Assembly (NCBI GenBank): GCA_922989275.2
Contig: OV277864.1
Coordinates: forward strand, 74,714,158-74,778,157
Length of the DNA stretch: 64,000 bases
DNA from: Gari tellinella
Lineage: Eukaryota; Mollusca; Bivalvia; Cardiida; Psammobiidae
Direction: 5' to 3'
Under the pieces are notes generated by a model. It had not been told where the DNA came from and did no database searches. It was given only the letters and a program-made list of their open reading frames with translations. The first letter of the stretch is position 1, and each line of letters starts with the position of its first letter. Shown here piece by piece: positions 1 through 12,805 of this stretch. Position numbers and translations under genes: made by a program.

Positions 1-127
1 ATGGGTTAGGTTGAAGCTGAACATTCCGAATATGTTCCAGTGTTTAGTATAACAGTCTGTATTCTGTTGACTTTTTATTGTAAATCTGTATGTATGTATG
101 CATTACACAACATTGTATCTATAACAG

Positions 128-289
128 CGTCTTCGTGCTGCCACTACGCCAACAATTGAATGGGGCCCGGCTCTCGTGAAACACAGGGAACTTGTTGCCC
201 ATTATATCCCAAACTACACCGTGGATCCATGGGGAACCAGCAGTCGAAACGGAAATGCTGGTGTTTCGCCCAATGACATTGCACTTCAG
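128..289 (+). CDS. SLC6 gene 1, last common coding exon (C-terminal tail after TM12)
   Basis: This 54-codon exon encodes the start of the cytoplasmic tail of an SLC6 sodium/chloride-dependent transporter. It begins RLRAATTPT, then IEWGPALVKHREL, a motif typical of the glycine-transporter branch (RL-x-AT-x-P and WGPxL-x-HR). It is flanked by an acceptor (ataacag) and a donor (cag/gtaagt) and is open in phase 0. The exon at 32516-32674 on the other strand encodes a clearly paralogous segment (WGPSLVKHRELVAAYVPN), which confirms the frame and limits. Upstream exons lie left of the window. It can join either the long-tail exon at 11624 or the short-tail exon at 19017, both phase 0. Glycine as substrate is inferred from family resemblance. 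Confidence 0.9.
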
Positions 290-769
290 GTAAGTTGGCT
301 GCACATGTGCTGCGGTAGCTTAGTTTCCAGTGTGGTTCTGTCTTTCTTTTAACCCGTGACGTGTTATTGTATATTCAAATTTCTTGCCACGACGGATCAT
401 AAAACGAGGCCAAGGTGTTGCTTTAACGTCGGCGTCGTCGCCGGATTCGGTGTCAACCATATTAATTAAATTACATCGTTGTTTTTCGTTGTAGAATTGT
501 TGCTTAACCAATTAGGCAAAAATGTGACATTTTTAAGTTTTGGTGTAAGTCGATTGTAATCAAAACACCTGAATACGAGTATCAAATAGTTTGGATCATG
601 ATCAGACAAAACGTAAATCGGCATCTGAGCATGGTCCAAGCTCTTGGAAATTGCAGTCAAGTCGCGTTAAGCAGGATAGAGAAACAGTTAAGAAGTCATT
701 AGAAATTATCCGTTTAAACGAGACTAAAAGCTAGCGTAATGCGTAACAATATAGAAAATGACATATTTT

Positions 770-945
770 ATTTTAAAGAATGGCTATTTTATTCAATCTG
801 AGAGGCAAACGGGTTCGAGCCTGACCAGACGCCGTGTTACTCGGTATCTGGTCAAGCTTGCACATTGCAATGTGTTTGCAATGGACATACTGCTTTTAGC
901 ATAAACACGTTTAACTGGAAAAGAATAACGTCTTCCTAACTGTTT
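770..945. mobile_element. MITE family A1, degenerate copy
   Basis: The central hairpin remnant (cctgaccagacgccg and partner) is followed by the characteristic right end ggaaaagaataacgtcttc. The left end is not clear. Confidence 0.55.
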
Positions 946-2626
946 AATTCAATGATTAGATAGTAGGCCTATGCTGGCGAGGAACATAGTGTACATTTGT
1001 TAATTGACACGAGTGTCATACAGCTTGGATATTGATCAGAAGACACGTTTAGCGACATCTGATCTGGACCCAAACTGGTTGCAAAGTCGACTTTAGGCAA
1101 CTGTTATCTCAACAGACAATTTGATATTTTGAAACCACATCTGAAAACCATAAAATGTATTAACACTTGATACAATTAGATGCAATTACCAACATATTTA
1201 TCTTAATTTCAATTTAATTTCAATTTCTTTATTACACTCAGTTCATGATTTTACATGTGTTACACTAGTTGAGCCTACATGTATCTTCCTTTACAAGGGG
1301 CATAGACTAACAGTAACTACTCTGATCAGACGCCGCATTATGCGGCGTCTAATCAGAGTCTACACTGTTTGCTTAAAGTAATTTCAGTTTAAAACAAAAC
1401 GAAAATAAAAATCTAGACAAGGCACCCTTTACATAAAATAGAATAATCCAAAATAATAGCACGGAAAAGTCCTCTTGGCGCAAATAGGTTCAATTAAGAT
1501 GGTAGCTTAAGCACGGTTGCACTGAGGCAGCACTTTCATTCGAATGATGGCATCTTCTATCCCCACTTGCTTTTTACTGGTTTCTAAAATGTGATTAATT
1601 TCCCCAATGTTCCTCGCCTGTGTTTATCCCATTGTAAACTCATGTGTAGTTGAATGTGACTTAGAAATAGGGCCAACCGATGATAAAGCCTGTGTTAAGC
1701 GACCACCCTTAAGACGAAAATGGTAGGTTTACTTAACGATGTCCATTTTATGCAGGAAAGTAGTAATACAGACAGCTCCTACAAGAGTTATCTGCATTAC
1801 TTTGTCTTGTATTTAAATGGACAGTCATACATAAAGATGCAGCTACAGTGGTACATAACATAATATGGGAGTTTTCTCATTGGCTTTCGAATTTTGGCTT
1901 GTCCTGTTTTAAGCGTAACCTGTCTTATGAACCTATTGAGTCCTAGCGACGAGTACACTCATCATTTGCGAACTGTGTACATATGAAGATTACGCTTGCC
2001 TTATGCAAACAGTGTCGACCCTGCTCAGAGAGTTCCAAATATTATCAGGTTCTGCACTGTATTGCAATTCATTGACAAAATAACCTAAAATAGTTTAAAA
2101 TGAACTAAATTGGAAACTGGATTTTTAGGGATGAATGGCTTAATAGAACCTTAACACAGGTTTTACATTTTGCCCACACATCTAACAAAAACTGCTGTAT
2201 GAATTAACCAGAGTTCTAGATAAATGATAGTAATCTACTCTGGCATGTCCAAATAATATGTACCCAGATCTGACCATGATTAGAACATCTGATCAGGGTC
2301 CAATCTGTAGGACAGTGGTGTCAGTGTTTTGCTGTCCAACCACAGTGGGAAGTTCTAGTGATACATAACTTCTGTATCTTCAACAATGTCATGCCTTGCA
2401 GTTGTTTCTTCATACCAAATTGTTATTGAATTTCAGATGTCCTATTCCCCCAAATACTTTCACCCAGTCAGCGAGAAAGACGCACTTAGAAAGAAAAGTG
2501 AATAAATTTACAAAATATAGAGACATTAGACAGTATTAAAGAGAAATGTGCAGCCATCTTGCATAGACACTGCCGACTTCAAAAGACTTCTCATTGGCAA
2601 ATTATCAAATGATAGTTGATAGTTAA

Positions 2627-2846
2627 CCTTTTGCATGCTAGCGGTGGATACACGTGCTGCAGTGTTACCTTTGCAAACAGTTTGGATCCTGATGAGACGC
2701 CGCGGAAGGCGGCGTCTCGTCCGGATCAAAACTGTTTGACACTCTGATCCGGGTTTTGAAAAGAATTTTGAAAGTTCTTTTTTAGAACAGTAACAGACGT
2801 CAATTGTTCCAGACGAAACACACACAAATACCCAGCATGCAAAGAG
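2627..2846. mobile_element. MITE family A2-like, TTAA-flanked
   Basis: Inverted ends (ccttttgcatgctagc and gctgggtattt-type partner containing gcatgcaaagag) are flanked on both sides by TTAA at 2623-2626 and 2847-2850. The central hairpin is gcaaacagtttggatcctga with its inverted partner around 2675-2740. TTAA duplications suggest a piggyBac-type non-autonomous element. Confidence 0.7.
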
Positions 2847-2900
2847 TTAATGCTGAATGAAATAACTTGTTGAGACACTTCTTTAGATATATACAGTTAT

Positions 2901-3120
2901 TGTAGAGAAGACATTCTTCTTTCCCAATAAACTCGTGTGTGTCCTAAAATGTGTTGCCAGACCAGTCGCTGGACTCCCAGGCATCTGATCAGGCTCCAAC
3001 ATGTTTACTATTCAAATTGGTACTAATCGAAAGCAATTTAAAAAAAGTAATATTTTAACATTTTACAGTGTTTTCGTTTAGTTTCGTCAAAACAAGAAAG
3101 AATAACGTCTTCTCGCTGTA
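2901..3120. mobile_element. MITE family A1
   Basis: The left end is tgtagagaagacattcttc and the right end is gaaagaataacgtcttctcg, with a decayed hairpin between. It follows the A2 element at 2627-2846 by about 50 bp. Confidence 0.6.
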
Positions 3121-3599
3121 TTTGTTTAAGAATCGGGCTATAGTATTACTATATAACCAAGCTTTGTTTGATACAGTTTTAGCACGAGACAGATACGGAT
3201 GACGAAAGTCTCGTCATCTGGCTTGAAATGTTTATATGTTATCTCAGATTTGACTGTGTTTAAGGATAAAAATATATAGACAATTTAAGTATAAGCAATC
3301 GACCATATCTGTTTATTTAGATCTAATATCAATCCCGTTAAGTTAGCAAACAGCATTGTCGATGACACATTCCTATCTTATATCAACTAACCTAGAACTG
3401 CTTTAGTCATGACACTAGCGGAAACCGTATTCTTTACGTTTCCAAGCATAGGGATGAAATGTAGCACATATCTGATTTTGACTTATCTAATTTAACAGAA
3501 AAAAGAAATAAAAAAAAAATCAAGGTCAACTTTCTCGGCCTTTGATTTGACTTCGAATTGTTTGCAATGAAGATCAGGGTCAAGGGTTATAAAACAAGT

Positions 3600-3705
3600 T
3601 TGAGTTGGGTCTAAGATCGTTCTCAAGCATCTGATTGGTCAGATTTGAGCCTATGGTCAAATCTAACCAATCAAATACTTGAGAACAACTTCAGACTCAA
3701 CTCAA
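3600..3705. repeat. Palindromic element H
   Basis: A near-perfect inverted repeat runs from ttgagttgggtctaag to its partner cagactcaactcaa, with nested complementary segments (tctcaagcatctgattgg against ccaatcaaatacttgaga). A degenerate relative lies at about 7507-7617. It contains no coding capacity. Confidence 0.6.
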
Positions 3706-4157
3706 AAGCTTTATAACATTGGAGCCAGTGCTTCAATTTTTGGGAGTACAACTTTGTTCGGAAAGAATATCGTTCCCTACTCTTTTAATAATCCCTTCCC
3801 TGTCATGATGACATCATTCACTTCCATGCTGGCATCAGCTTTAACCAATTTTCTTTTGCTTTTACTTCGCAAATTGACTACACTAATATCTTATTGAGTG
3901 TCAACGCTGATCTGTATCCAAACTTTTTACAATTACTCGTTGTATTCGGGACAGGGCAGCGAAGGGGTTATTGTAACTTCGAAAATACCGATAGTGTTAA
4001 AAGAATCCTAAACACCTGTATGTTTGCCTTGTGTTCCATGGCTTCCGTCTGCAAAGCTACACGTTATGTACATCGTCCCTATACATTTTCATCAGAATCA
4101 TCTTTTAATATAACTAACAACGTACAATAAACCTCCAGTATTAATTGACCTATTTAA

Positions 4158-4402
4158 CCCTTTACCCCATAGAAGCGACTTTTAGCGGATATGATTTATA
4201 CCTCCGCTGATGAAAATAGTTCCAATTTAATCAGTCATGAATATATATTATAGGGAATTTTTTCTATATATTCTAGAACAGAATAGCTTAAAGCAGGCTG
4301 AAAGTAAAGCAGAATGCGCCTTAAGCGCATTCTGCTTTACTTTCAACCTGCTTTAAGTAGTAACCTATTTTCAATTCTAGAAATAGGCTATCAGGTAAAG
4401 GG
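4158..4402. mobile_element. MITE family B, TTAA-flanked
   Basis: The element starts ccctttaccccatag and ends ctatcaggtaaaggg, flanked by TTAA at 4154-4157 and 4403-4406. The central hairpin at about 4287-4358 has arms starting taaagcaggctgaaagtaaa. Complete copies of this family are about 245 bp. Confidence 0.8.
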
Positions 4403-4730
4403 TTAAGGTGTTAAATGCACAGTGCTCAAGTTTGCAGTCTAATTATACATGTATCCCCGCTGAATTTACCTGTAGTTTACCACTTCACTACTATATTATC
4501 GTCTGCTTCAACATTGTTGTCTGCAACATCGCTTCAAGTTAAGCTTTAATGTAGTATGACTGGAAATAGCGATACGAATGTCAAACAGTTCTGAATGTAA
4601 TCGAACGCCGCGTTACGCGGCATGTGATCTGGTTCCAAAATATTTGCAAAGTCGATGTTCGTCGCCTATGGAGGTGAAAGGGTTTTAGTGGGATAAGTCT
4701 AAACAAATTAAACAAATCTTAAAGGTTTCA

Positions 4731-4948
4731 GGGACCCGTTTCATAAAACTTCTTACGACAAATGTTGTCGTAAGTCAAAACTTTAAAATGCATTTAATTT
4801 CTAATTTCTCTATCTAATCCTATCTTTTCAAGACGATTCCAAAAAGATGTCACAAGACAGGATTAGATGGAGAAATAAATAATAATTGAGACTTTTATAA
4901 TCTTAATAACGACAACATTTGTCATACGAAGTTTTATGAAACGGGCAC
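4731..4948. mobile_element. MITE family E
   Basis: Terminal inverted repeats gggacccgtttcataaaact and agttttatgaaacgggc enclose a second inner inverted repeat built on acgacaa(a)tgttgtcg. Two further copies are at 14462-14665 and 46712-46926. Confidence 0.7.
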
Positions 4949-6489
4949 CTGCTTTACAATTGTCCTGTTTTAATGGCAAACGTTAACCTTCTTTGAGTAG
5001 TCGTAATAGAGGACTGACAAGAATGAATTAAACAATTAAATAGATGGTCAATTTGCTCAGAAGGGCAACTGACCAAAAGCATTTTTCGTAGAAAAAGGGA
5101 ATAAATAGCTATTTATACTCTATTTCATGTTAAGGTTTAAACCAATCAGCTAACAGTATTTTGAGTGATATATATATATATAATTGTATCTAGTCAGTAG
5201 ATCTACTGATCTTAAATCAATATGTGTTCGCACATCTTTTCAAATGTGCTAATAGTTTCCTGTTGTTTTTATAATATTTACTTGTTATTTGCGCTTTCAA
5301 AAAGCATACATATTTAATGAACATTTTCATACTTGAATCAAGGAACTGAGATATATGTGATATAAATCCAAACCAAGTTTTGTTAATTATGCAGATAAAA
5401 CATTTTTATTAGCTAACAATTTACACGCAATATATACAAAATTTTGGAATAACATTTACAAACATTTTATTTCATTTTTATAAGTTAAAAGGTCAACAAA
5501 GTGTAATATATTAAAATCTAAACCAATTTATGTTCATGTAGGTTGTTATATTTTGAACTCTTATTTTTGTCAGATAAACTATTTTCTGAGATAACCATTG
5601 GCACACAACATATTATATTGTATTAATGTCAATAATTTGGCATGTATTAAACCTTATTTGTGCTAGTTCTTGCTAGGTTGGAAACGATTTATTCAGTCTC
5701 CCTTTACATTCGTTCGTGATTCCGAACTCCGTTACAGACTGTGTTTCTAATTGCTTTGAGCCGAGCATATATGTCAAATATTAAATGAAATACACGTGCA
5801 ATACCATATTGCCTGTCTTTGTCATGTCTGTCATTTAGGACTTAACTTACACAATTGGATATGAGAATTAAATTCACTGTTTTCGAAGAAAGTTTTAGAT
5901 GTTTTTGGCAAACATTTGTTGACCAACTTTTTGAATAAATACGAACAAGTAGAATTGGATAAGATTTTACCGCTATCTTCTTGCAAAATCACCATTTCAT
6001 TAACATATCCAGTTTAGAGTATCACAACTTTAGAACATAGAATTTCCAAACTTGAGTCCATATTCTATCATGTATAAGTGTTTTAGTCTGTTCAGCAGAG
6101 TTCCATATACATTTGAGTTTCTTTATATTTCTTTCACTCTCCACCAAACAATATGATGTTACCACTACTATTAGAATGGTCTCTTTTGTAAAACAATTGA
6201 AGGAGACATATAAAAGTTAGTTTTTGACAAACTCACCTTATCTGGAGCTCTGTATCAATGTTGTAGTTTGTAGTTTGTATGTTTTTGTATGTTTTGTGTT
6301 GTACACCTTTAGCTATGCTTAATTAGATAAAGACATCTGAATGTTCATATGTACATTCATTAATTATTTAAAGAAAAGAGTACAGTCAAGCCTTTCAAAA
6401 CCGAACACTTTCTGACCGAAGAAAAGCACTCATTTCAGAAGAGGCTTCCAAAAATATGACGTTAAGCAGCACATCAAAAGAAGTTTTGA

Positions 6490-6595
6490 ATTGACATTTA
6501 TTTAAGATATGTTAAAGCTCTACGTAGGATAGCAATAGTGCAAAAGGCTCCGTAAGGAGCTTTCTGCATTACTGCTATCCTGCATTATGTAGCTA
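6490..6595. repeat. Hairpin element K
   Basis: A palindrome has arms ctctacgtaggatagcaata and an inverted partner containing tgctatcctgcattatgtag, with a central aaggctccgtaaggagctt. The pattern resembles the other MITE cores but I cannot define outer ends. Confidence 0.5.
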
Positions 6596-6963
6596 CTTCT
6601 ATTGATTAATTATGTATGCCCCCTTACGTTCAACCATTGTTGAGAGAATTGGATACATGTTTGAAACCGAGAAATATTTTGAGTCTTAAAGGACTTCCGT
6701 TTTTTCAGAACTCCGGTTTCGGAACTTACTCCATTCCTTGTTAACAACCAGCTACATGGTTTTTTTTCGGTGACAATTAAGCATAGTGCATCATCTGTTT
6801 TTCATTTTCTAGTCCCTTCTATATTCACCAATAATTCCAAAGTAGCACTGTCCAAAACATGAGACAGGTAAATGCAGAACAAATGTGGATACATTCTGTA
6901 CCACTATTGTTCTACATCCAGTACCGACATGTTTCCAACTCTGCTTCATTGATTTGTTCTATT

Positions 6964-7194
6964 CAGTGGAGAAGACGTTATTCTTTCCAAATAAACTTGT
7001 TTGTGCTAAAACTATATATTATTGCAAACAGTTTGAAGTCAGATCAGACCCCGGGTAACCCGGCGTCTGATCAGGCTCCAAACTATTTGCCTTTCCGAAA
7101 ATATTAGTTGTCAATGATGTCATTTTCTACTTTGGAAATTATTACATTTTCGTTTAATTACATTTGAACAGGAAAGAGTAACGTTTTCTCAAGT
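6964..7194. mobile_element. MITE family A1
   Basis: Starts cagtggagaagacgttattc and ends ggaaagagtaacgttttctc. The central hairpin gcaaacagtttgaagtcaga to its partner runs at about 7022-7092. The 82-codon open frame across it is only the translated palindrome. Confidence 0.75.
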
Positions 7195-7506
7195 ATATAT
7201 ATGATAGAATCTACTGTAGCTTCATATCTGCTTGTTTGTATTCTCTACACCGCCTTGCAAATTATAGCATTTTTGCTAAACTGTGTGTGCTTTTGCTTAA
7301 TTCCAATTCTTCCTACTTACAGAGATGAAAAGATATTCCTTTACAGTTGAGATGTTATTCTTTCCCGTTTAAACGAAACGAAAAGCAAAAGCAATTCAAT
7401 ACAATGTAAAATTGAAAGCTTTTCAAAAATATTGACGATTTCTTTTATTTCTAATTCATAACAGTTTTGAGCCTTATCAGGCGCCTGTGTCTGGCTTCAA
7501 ACTGTT

Positions 7507-7617
7507 TCGAGTTCCCTCTCAAGATTGTGATTGGCCAGTTTTGAGCAAAATGCTAAAATCTGACCATATCGATTCAAAAGCTTGAGAATGATCTCTGGAT
7601 CATTTGAAAGGATTTAT
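7507..7617. repeat. Palindromic element H, degenerate
   Basis: Complementary segments cctctcaagattgtgattgg and gaccatatcgattcaaaagc/ttgagaatgat match the layout of the element at 3600-3705 but have drifted. Confidence 0.4.
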
Positions 7618-7747
7618 GAGCATAGCACCAGGCTCTAAGCTTCTTTACACTCAAATTTCAAGAAATTGTCCTTTTTCTAAATACCATTGCATAGCGTTTC
7701 GTTTAAACATGAAAGGATAAGATTTTCCCGCTGTGTCAATGGGTCTT

Positions 7748-7890
7748 CAGGGCTCCAGATAAGAGGTAGTTATTTCAACAAATCCAACATTTTCTCACTC
7801 TTTTTAGCACCAAATCCTATGACACCATAGGGTTTAATTCAGAAATAAAGATTTTGGTTTTTGAAAAACTACCCTTATCTGGTGCTCTGG
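7748..7890. mobile_element. MITE family G, internally shortened
   Basis: Inverted ends cagggctccagataag and cttatctggtgctctg. It lacks the central hairpin found in the copies at 43662-43854 and 60847-61037. A remnant of the right end is also visible at about 6225-6252. Confidence 0.65.
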
Positions 7891-8875
7891 TCTTATTTTC
7901 TCCCTTCCATGTGTAATCGTCTGTCGATTATCTTAAGGTTCCATATTTTTGTTCAAAATAGTGGAAATGCATCTGGTACATAATTATGTAATAAACGTCA
8001 CTAAATGCATAACGCCAAATTAGGGTTATACTTAATACCAGGAGGAAAACATTAAATCTGTTGGGGTTTAACAAAAAACTTAATAATACTATAAATATTC
8101 TATGATTAGGTTTTTTCTGTTAAATTTGATAAACAATGTTAACATTTTGCAAGAAGAATTTCATCTAATTAGAATTATACCAGACAAAAAAGTGTGTGCC
8201 TTTCATTGACTTTATTCAACATCTTGGTGAGAATTGGGAGCCACCTGTATCAATTAGACAATTAAAATTGTTGTTTTGATATAGAAAAAGGATGTCTGCA
8301 TCAGTAAAAGAAAACTTTAGTGAAAAATATGAAGTTTTTATTTAGATCTGGTGCTAAGCAGTAAAGCACTATATACTATAGTAAACTTTTTTGTTTCTTG
8401 TCTAGTATATTTCTCTGAACGCTTCAATGTTATTTCTGATCAAATGCCATTTTTAGATATGGCATGTGAAGGCGGGGCGATATTCCTTGCCGACAGACAC
8501 ACGTGGACACCAAGCGCTGGTGATGTTAATTGCAACAAGTTTGGACCTAGATTAGACGCTTAGTAGCTCGGGATCTAATCAGGCTTCAAACTGTTTGAAG
8601 CTCAGATTCAGAAATAAAAAAATTACATTTTCAACTTCAAAAGGGGGTAAGAATTAACAAACTGTTACCAGGGTAAGCATCGTTAGTAATGTTCAAGTAT
8701 CTTATTTCTTATGAAGTTACGCATTCAACAAAGTACATGTAATGACTGATGACTAGGTCTTTTGCAGTTACATATTAAGAAAATTAAATGAGGAAAAGGT
8801 ATTACTGACACCAGAAATCATATCACCAAAATGTTGTCCTCTGAATCATCATATATCCAGGTAGAGTGTAATTAA

Positions 8876-9060
8876 CCAATTCACTGCCATGCGCCATCTG
8901 CTTTCATTTCTCAAATTTAAAATGTATGTAAATTGACTAAAGTAATATCTTAATGAGAGTCAGTTAAAATCTTGACCAGACGCCGCGTTGCACGGCGTCT
9001 GATCAGGATCTAAACTGTTTGCAAATAGCCATTGTATTTGTGGGAAAGGAAGTGAAGAGG
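8876..9060. mobile_element. MITE family A2
   Basis: Left end ccaattcactgccatgcg preceded by TTAA, right end gaagtgaagagg. The central hairpin gaccagacgccgcgttgcac with its partner is at about 8974-9015. Confidence 0.65.
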
Positions 9061-9674
9061 TTTAGTAGCTAGTTTGTTCATCTAAGATTCAAATCAGATT
9101 TGTGATTGACAGTTTATGGGCGAATGAACTATTATCAACTTAATATGTAGTATTCGCGTAAACACGAATTTATTTCTTGTTCTTTTCTACAGTTATACGT
9201 GAATATACGAAATCGATTGCTGTATATCCTCGGTCATTTAGCGACTTTGAAAACAATATCCAAATTGTCAACACGTTGACATTCCTACTATTTGAATTAA
9301 TGTAGTAAATATGCCAAAAAAGGGAATTAAGAAAGTATAAAATTATCGAATTGCTCTTTTCTGATATATTGACCTTTATTGGAATTTTAAATGATCTCAG
9401 TTCCGATGTTGTGACGTATATTTGGAGATGGTTGTTCTAAACATTTAATTTAAGCTTATCAAGCTAATCAGCAATAGGACATCAAATAGGACATTGCGAT
9501 GAAAGGATATTAATTAATCAATCATATGCGTTTAATTATAGAAAACTTCGAGGAACAAATACTTGTATGAAATCAGTAAGTAATATAAATCACATTGTAA
9601 TGCGGTTGTAAATAAAATAAATATGTAATAAATATATAATAACCAAGACTCTTCTTCACATTAGTCACCGATAA

Positions 9675-9923
9675 CAGAGGAGAAGGCGTTATTCTTTTCA
9701 ACTTAAACGAAACTAAACGAAAATGTGTGTTTGCAATAGAAAGTATAGCAATAGCAACTTTTTAAAAATGTTAACGATAAATGGCAATACGAAAAGCAAA
9801 CAGTTTGGCGGCTACTTAGACACCGGTTTACCCGGTGTCTGATCTGACCCCTAGCTGCTTGCAATATACATGCGTTTTAAGCATAAATGTTCTGATTGAG
9901 AAAGAATTACGTCCGCACCTCTG
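9675..9923. mobile_element. MITE family A1
   Basis: Ends cagaggagaaggcgttattc and gaaagaattacgtccgcacc/tctg surround a hairpin remnant caaacagtttgg...cccggtgtctgat. Confidence 0.65.
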
Positions 9924-10519
9924 CATAACTGTGCATTTATTGATACACCCGTAATACACAAGTACCTTACAATATGTAAATTTATAGTTATAAAAATGTT
10001 ATTATTTCCCAGAACGTAATGTAATAAATTGTAGCAAGTCGGTTTTTTTGTAAATTTCTTTGCAATTTAGTAAAATTTGAGTGTCAAACAGGTTGTACAG
10101 GCTTGATAAGAAGCCAGGCTGCCTGGCGTCCTATCTGAGTCGACAACGTTTTGAAATTTTCTTTGAAAAGCTTTTGATGGTGAAATAATAGTGTTTTACA
10201 TCCTGTGTTAATGTCTATACTACAACAATGTGTATATATTGTCGTGCTGTTCTTGAAGGAAACTGTCTAAACAGTTCTAAAAGATAAACAAATAAAAGCC
10301 ATTTGATGACAAAAAGATATAGTCAAATAGTCAAATGCGGATGCACATAGTTTGAAAACACTAGTTTGATAGAGCACAAACGAATATACGTGTAGCATCC
10401 ATCTGCCTAAGACAAAATATTGCATGGATATTTTATGCTGGAATTGATTTTATGCCTTTTGCTATACAGATATGCTACTCCTGTCAACGTCGTTAAATTG
10501 TATGCTTTGGTCACTTAAT

Positions 10520-10760
10520 CTGTTTTATGCCTCCGTGATCGAAGATCGGGCGAATACAATGTCTATCTGTGTGTTTGTTGTCTAGTTGGTTTGTCTGTCT
10601 GTTAAACATTTGCAATAACTTTGAAACCACATACTATAGAGACATCATATTTGGTATGTGCAGGTTCCTTGCATCAAGACTTTACAGCAATACCAAAAAT
10701 GATTGACCTTGACCTTTGACCTACTTTTCAGGATCAAGCCTAAGATGTTGTTCGGGGGCA
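10520..10760. repeat. Interspersed repeat fragment, unclassified
   Basis: A stretch with phrases such as gatcgggcgaatacaatg, tgtttgtctgtctgtt and tgaccttgacctttgaccta has the style of a widespread molluscan intergenic repeat. A related fragment begins near 54838. I cannot assign a class or ends. Confidence 0.35.
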
Positions 10761-11035
10761 TTTAAGAAATAAAACTTTCCTTATTTTGACTGAAGAACCT
10801 TCATAAAGTGCCAGTTTGGATTCTAATATTGCGCCAAATTACTCGGCATCTTATCAGAATCCAGACTATAAGTAATGTAAATATAATCTTCCTTGGTAGT
10901 GAAAGGGTTAAAGTAGTACACATCTAATAAGATATTGATAAATATCGGTACTCTACTTAAAGCGATCAGCAATTATCATCGAGTAACGTTCAGTTCCGTA
11001 CCGAACTACGCTCAACGGAGGGAAGGGTCTATCGC

Positions 11036-11160
11036 TCAATATAGAGCAACATGAGTCCCAAATACAGTACGTGTATCATTAGGACGCATGAAGAGCAACA
11101 TGGGTCCCATATATCATTAGGACGCACTTAAAGCAACATTAGCCCAATAGAATTAGGATG
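11036..11160. repeat. Short tandem repeat, three diverged units
   Basis: Three diverged units of roughly 35-50 bp each start gcaacat and contain cccaaata or similar followed by attaggacgca. Confidence 0.5.
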
Positions 11161-11623
11161 CACTACCTTAAATCATGCTAGATTTAACTGCGTTACTTCT
11201 GCTTTTCACGCTTTAATTAATGATGAAATAATAGCTGCTTGCAAAACTCAGATTTTAGATTAGGTCATTAAAGGGATGTGTCAAACTATGTAGATCCAGC
11301 GTATGTTTTACTTAGGTACACATTCAAAAGCAGTTGTTCCGATGGATAATACATGAAATTGTCTTTCTCAAAGTTCGGTTTGAGGTGTGAGGGATGTATA
11401 ATCGACTAAGAATGAGACGGTCATTCTGATGATATACCATGAGTTTACAGCATACATTTTACGCCTGTTTTAAGAATCCCACATACAATTTGACATAAAG
11501 GTTCTTTATTAGGAATGGATATGATTTTAGAGAACATACTACTGAATCTCTCTCAGTTAATTTGCTGATCACAATGACGAGCAAGTCCAAGTACTAAATG
11601 TACATGAATGTATGCCATTACAG

Positions 11624-11950
11624 GTATATCATAACACGAAGACGCCATACCCACGCGAATACCAAGATCCAACTGCCTATGAACAAAAAGGTCCAACCGC
11701 CTATGAACAAAAGGGATCTCTAAATGCTTATCCGCAATCTGACCACCACTCGTTCCATCCGCCGTCAGGAAGGCAGTCCTACCAGGCTTCTGTGGTTAGT
11801 GCTGGTTACCAGCCCTCTGACGGCGGCGGTAGTTACCGAGTTGAAGAGATACCCACAGATAACGGGGTACCAGTCGAGCAACTGGGCTACCGCGAATCCA
11901 TAGAGGCACCACCGGAAAACAATACATACTACGTGGCGTACAAACAATAA
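11624..11950 (+). CDS. SLC6 gene 1, alternative terminal exon, long tail
   Basis: This phase-0 terminal exon adds 108 residues and a stop to the tail begun at 128-289. It follows a good acceptor (ccattacag). The peptide starts VYHNTKTPYPREY, contains a perfect tandem duplication of PTAYEQKG (24 bp), is rich in Pro, Gln, Ser and Tyr, and ends YYVAYKQ. No membrane segment or known domain is present, as expected for a regulatory cytoplasmic tail. The exon at 31029-31250 in the paralog is its counterpart: both share a YPQSD/YSPQSD stretch and a following PPS motif. The exon's first bases after the acceptor, GTATAT, resemble a splice donor (see findings). It is used instead of the short-tail exon at 19017. 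Confidence 0.8.
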   Translation, partial: VYHNTKTPYPREYQDPTAYEQKGPTAYEQKGSLNAYPQSDHHSFHPPSGRQSYQASVVSAGYQPSDGGGSYRVEEIPTDNGVPVEQLGYRESIEAPPENNTYYVAYKQ

Positions 11951-12805
11951 CGTGGGTGAAGGTCAATATCAGTGTGACGTCATCATAAGGCTTTATGTCA
12001 ATGCTTATGAGAACATGCAACACCAAACGCTTACTGTATAAGCCGAATTAATCGCCATAGGTGAATTCAATCAACATACATGAAGCAAACAATTTTGATC
12101 ATGAGCAGACGCCGCGTCGCACCGGAATCTGACCAGGGTCCAAACTATTGGCACTCGTATCAATATTTCTTCAGTCAAAACTTCAAAACTTAATTTCTGC
12201 TGTAAAAGGTGTAAAGAAACATTTAAAAGGATACAAATGTTTCCATCTATGGCAGTTTGACGTCGAACGAATGTAATTCAGACTATTTCTCTGAGAGAGT
12301 TCTGACTTATTTTCGATCTGCACAGAAATGTTCAATTTAATGGTTGCTAATCAGTTTAATGATTTAACAAATTATATTTTTTCGTCAAAGGATTTTTTGC
12401 AATTAATAACACCCCTCAAACGCACTGACGACAGCCTCTAGTTCTTAGTCACCCATGTTTCCGAACCATGCTTGCAGGCTTTCGATTTCTTGCTTTAGTA
12501 GATCTAACTGAGTTAGTGTTATTTAACCGGATTCACAACTTGCATGGGCGGAGTATCTATCTAATCTTGCAATTCTAATTGTGTTTTGCATGCTTTCACA
12601 CTTTCCGGACATGCAGTTGTGTTCAGATTCATATTAATCGGAAGTTTTACATTTATCGAAAGATGAGTTATACTAGTTTAGTTAGATTAGTGGTATAGTT
12701 ATTTCATATGGCTTGATATGCCATTCGATCACAATATTTTGTTAGAAGTTACAAACTATGTTCACTTTGTAAATATACAGACTATCTACTTAATTGATCA
12801 TTTAA

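Larger units (their letters stand above)
290..11623 (+). other. SLC6 gene 1 intron, 11.3 kb
   Basis: This intron lies between the last common exon and the long-tail exon. It holds the MITEs listed individually. Apart from those I see no coding signal in 950-2600, 5000-6480, 7900-8870, 9930-10510 and 11170-11610. These are AT-rich stretches with only fragments of hairpin elements, for example a family A2-type hairpin near 1323-1372, a family C-like fragment around 1915-2110 and another A2-like core near 10085-10150. Short open frames inside are MITE or random translations. Confidence 0.75.

Noticed and set aside
119..304. Antisense 61-codon frame at the left edge
   Set aside because: It is the reverse strand of the gene 1 common tail exon, which has the clear family match on the + strand.
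6859..7107. Open frames with recurring phrases like SLEPDQTPGNPASDQAPNCL (here and at about 16262, 16857, 19205, 19608, 31580, 38041)
   Set aside because: They are translations of the A1/A2 MITE palindrome. The same peptide appears in both orientations and always coincides with the hairpin.
11765..12026. Antisense frames over the long-tail exon
   Set aside because: The + strand frame has an acceptor, a phase match and a paralogous counterpart; these are shadows.
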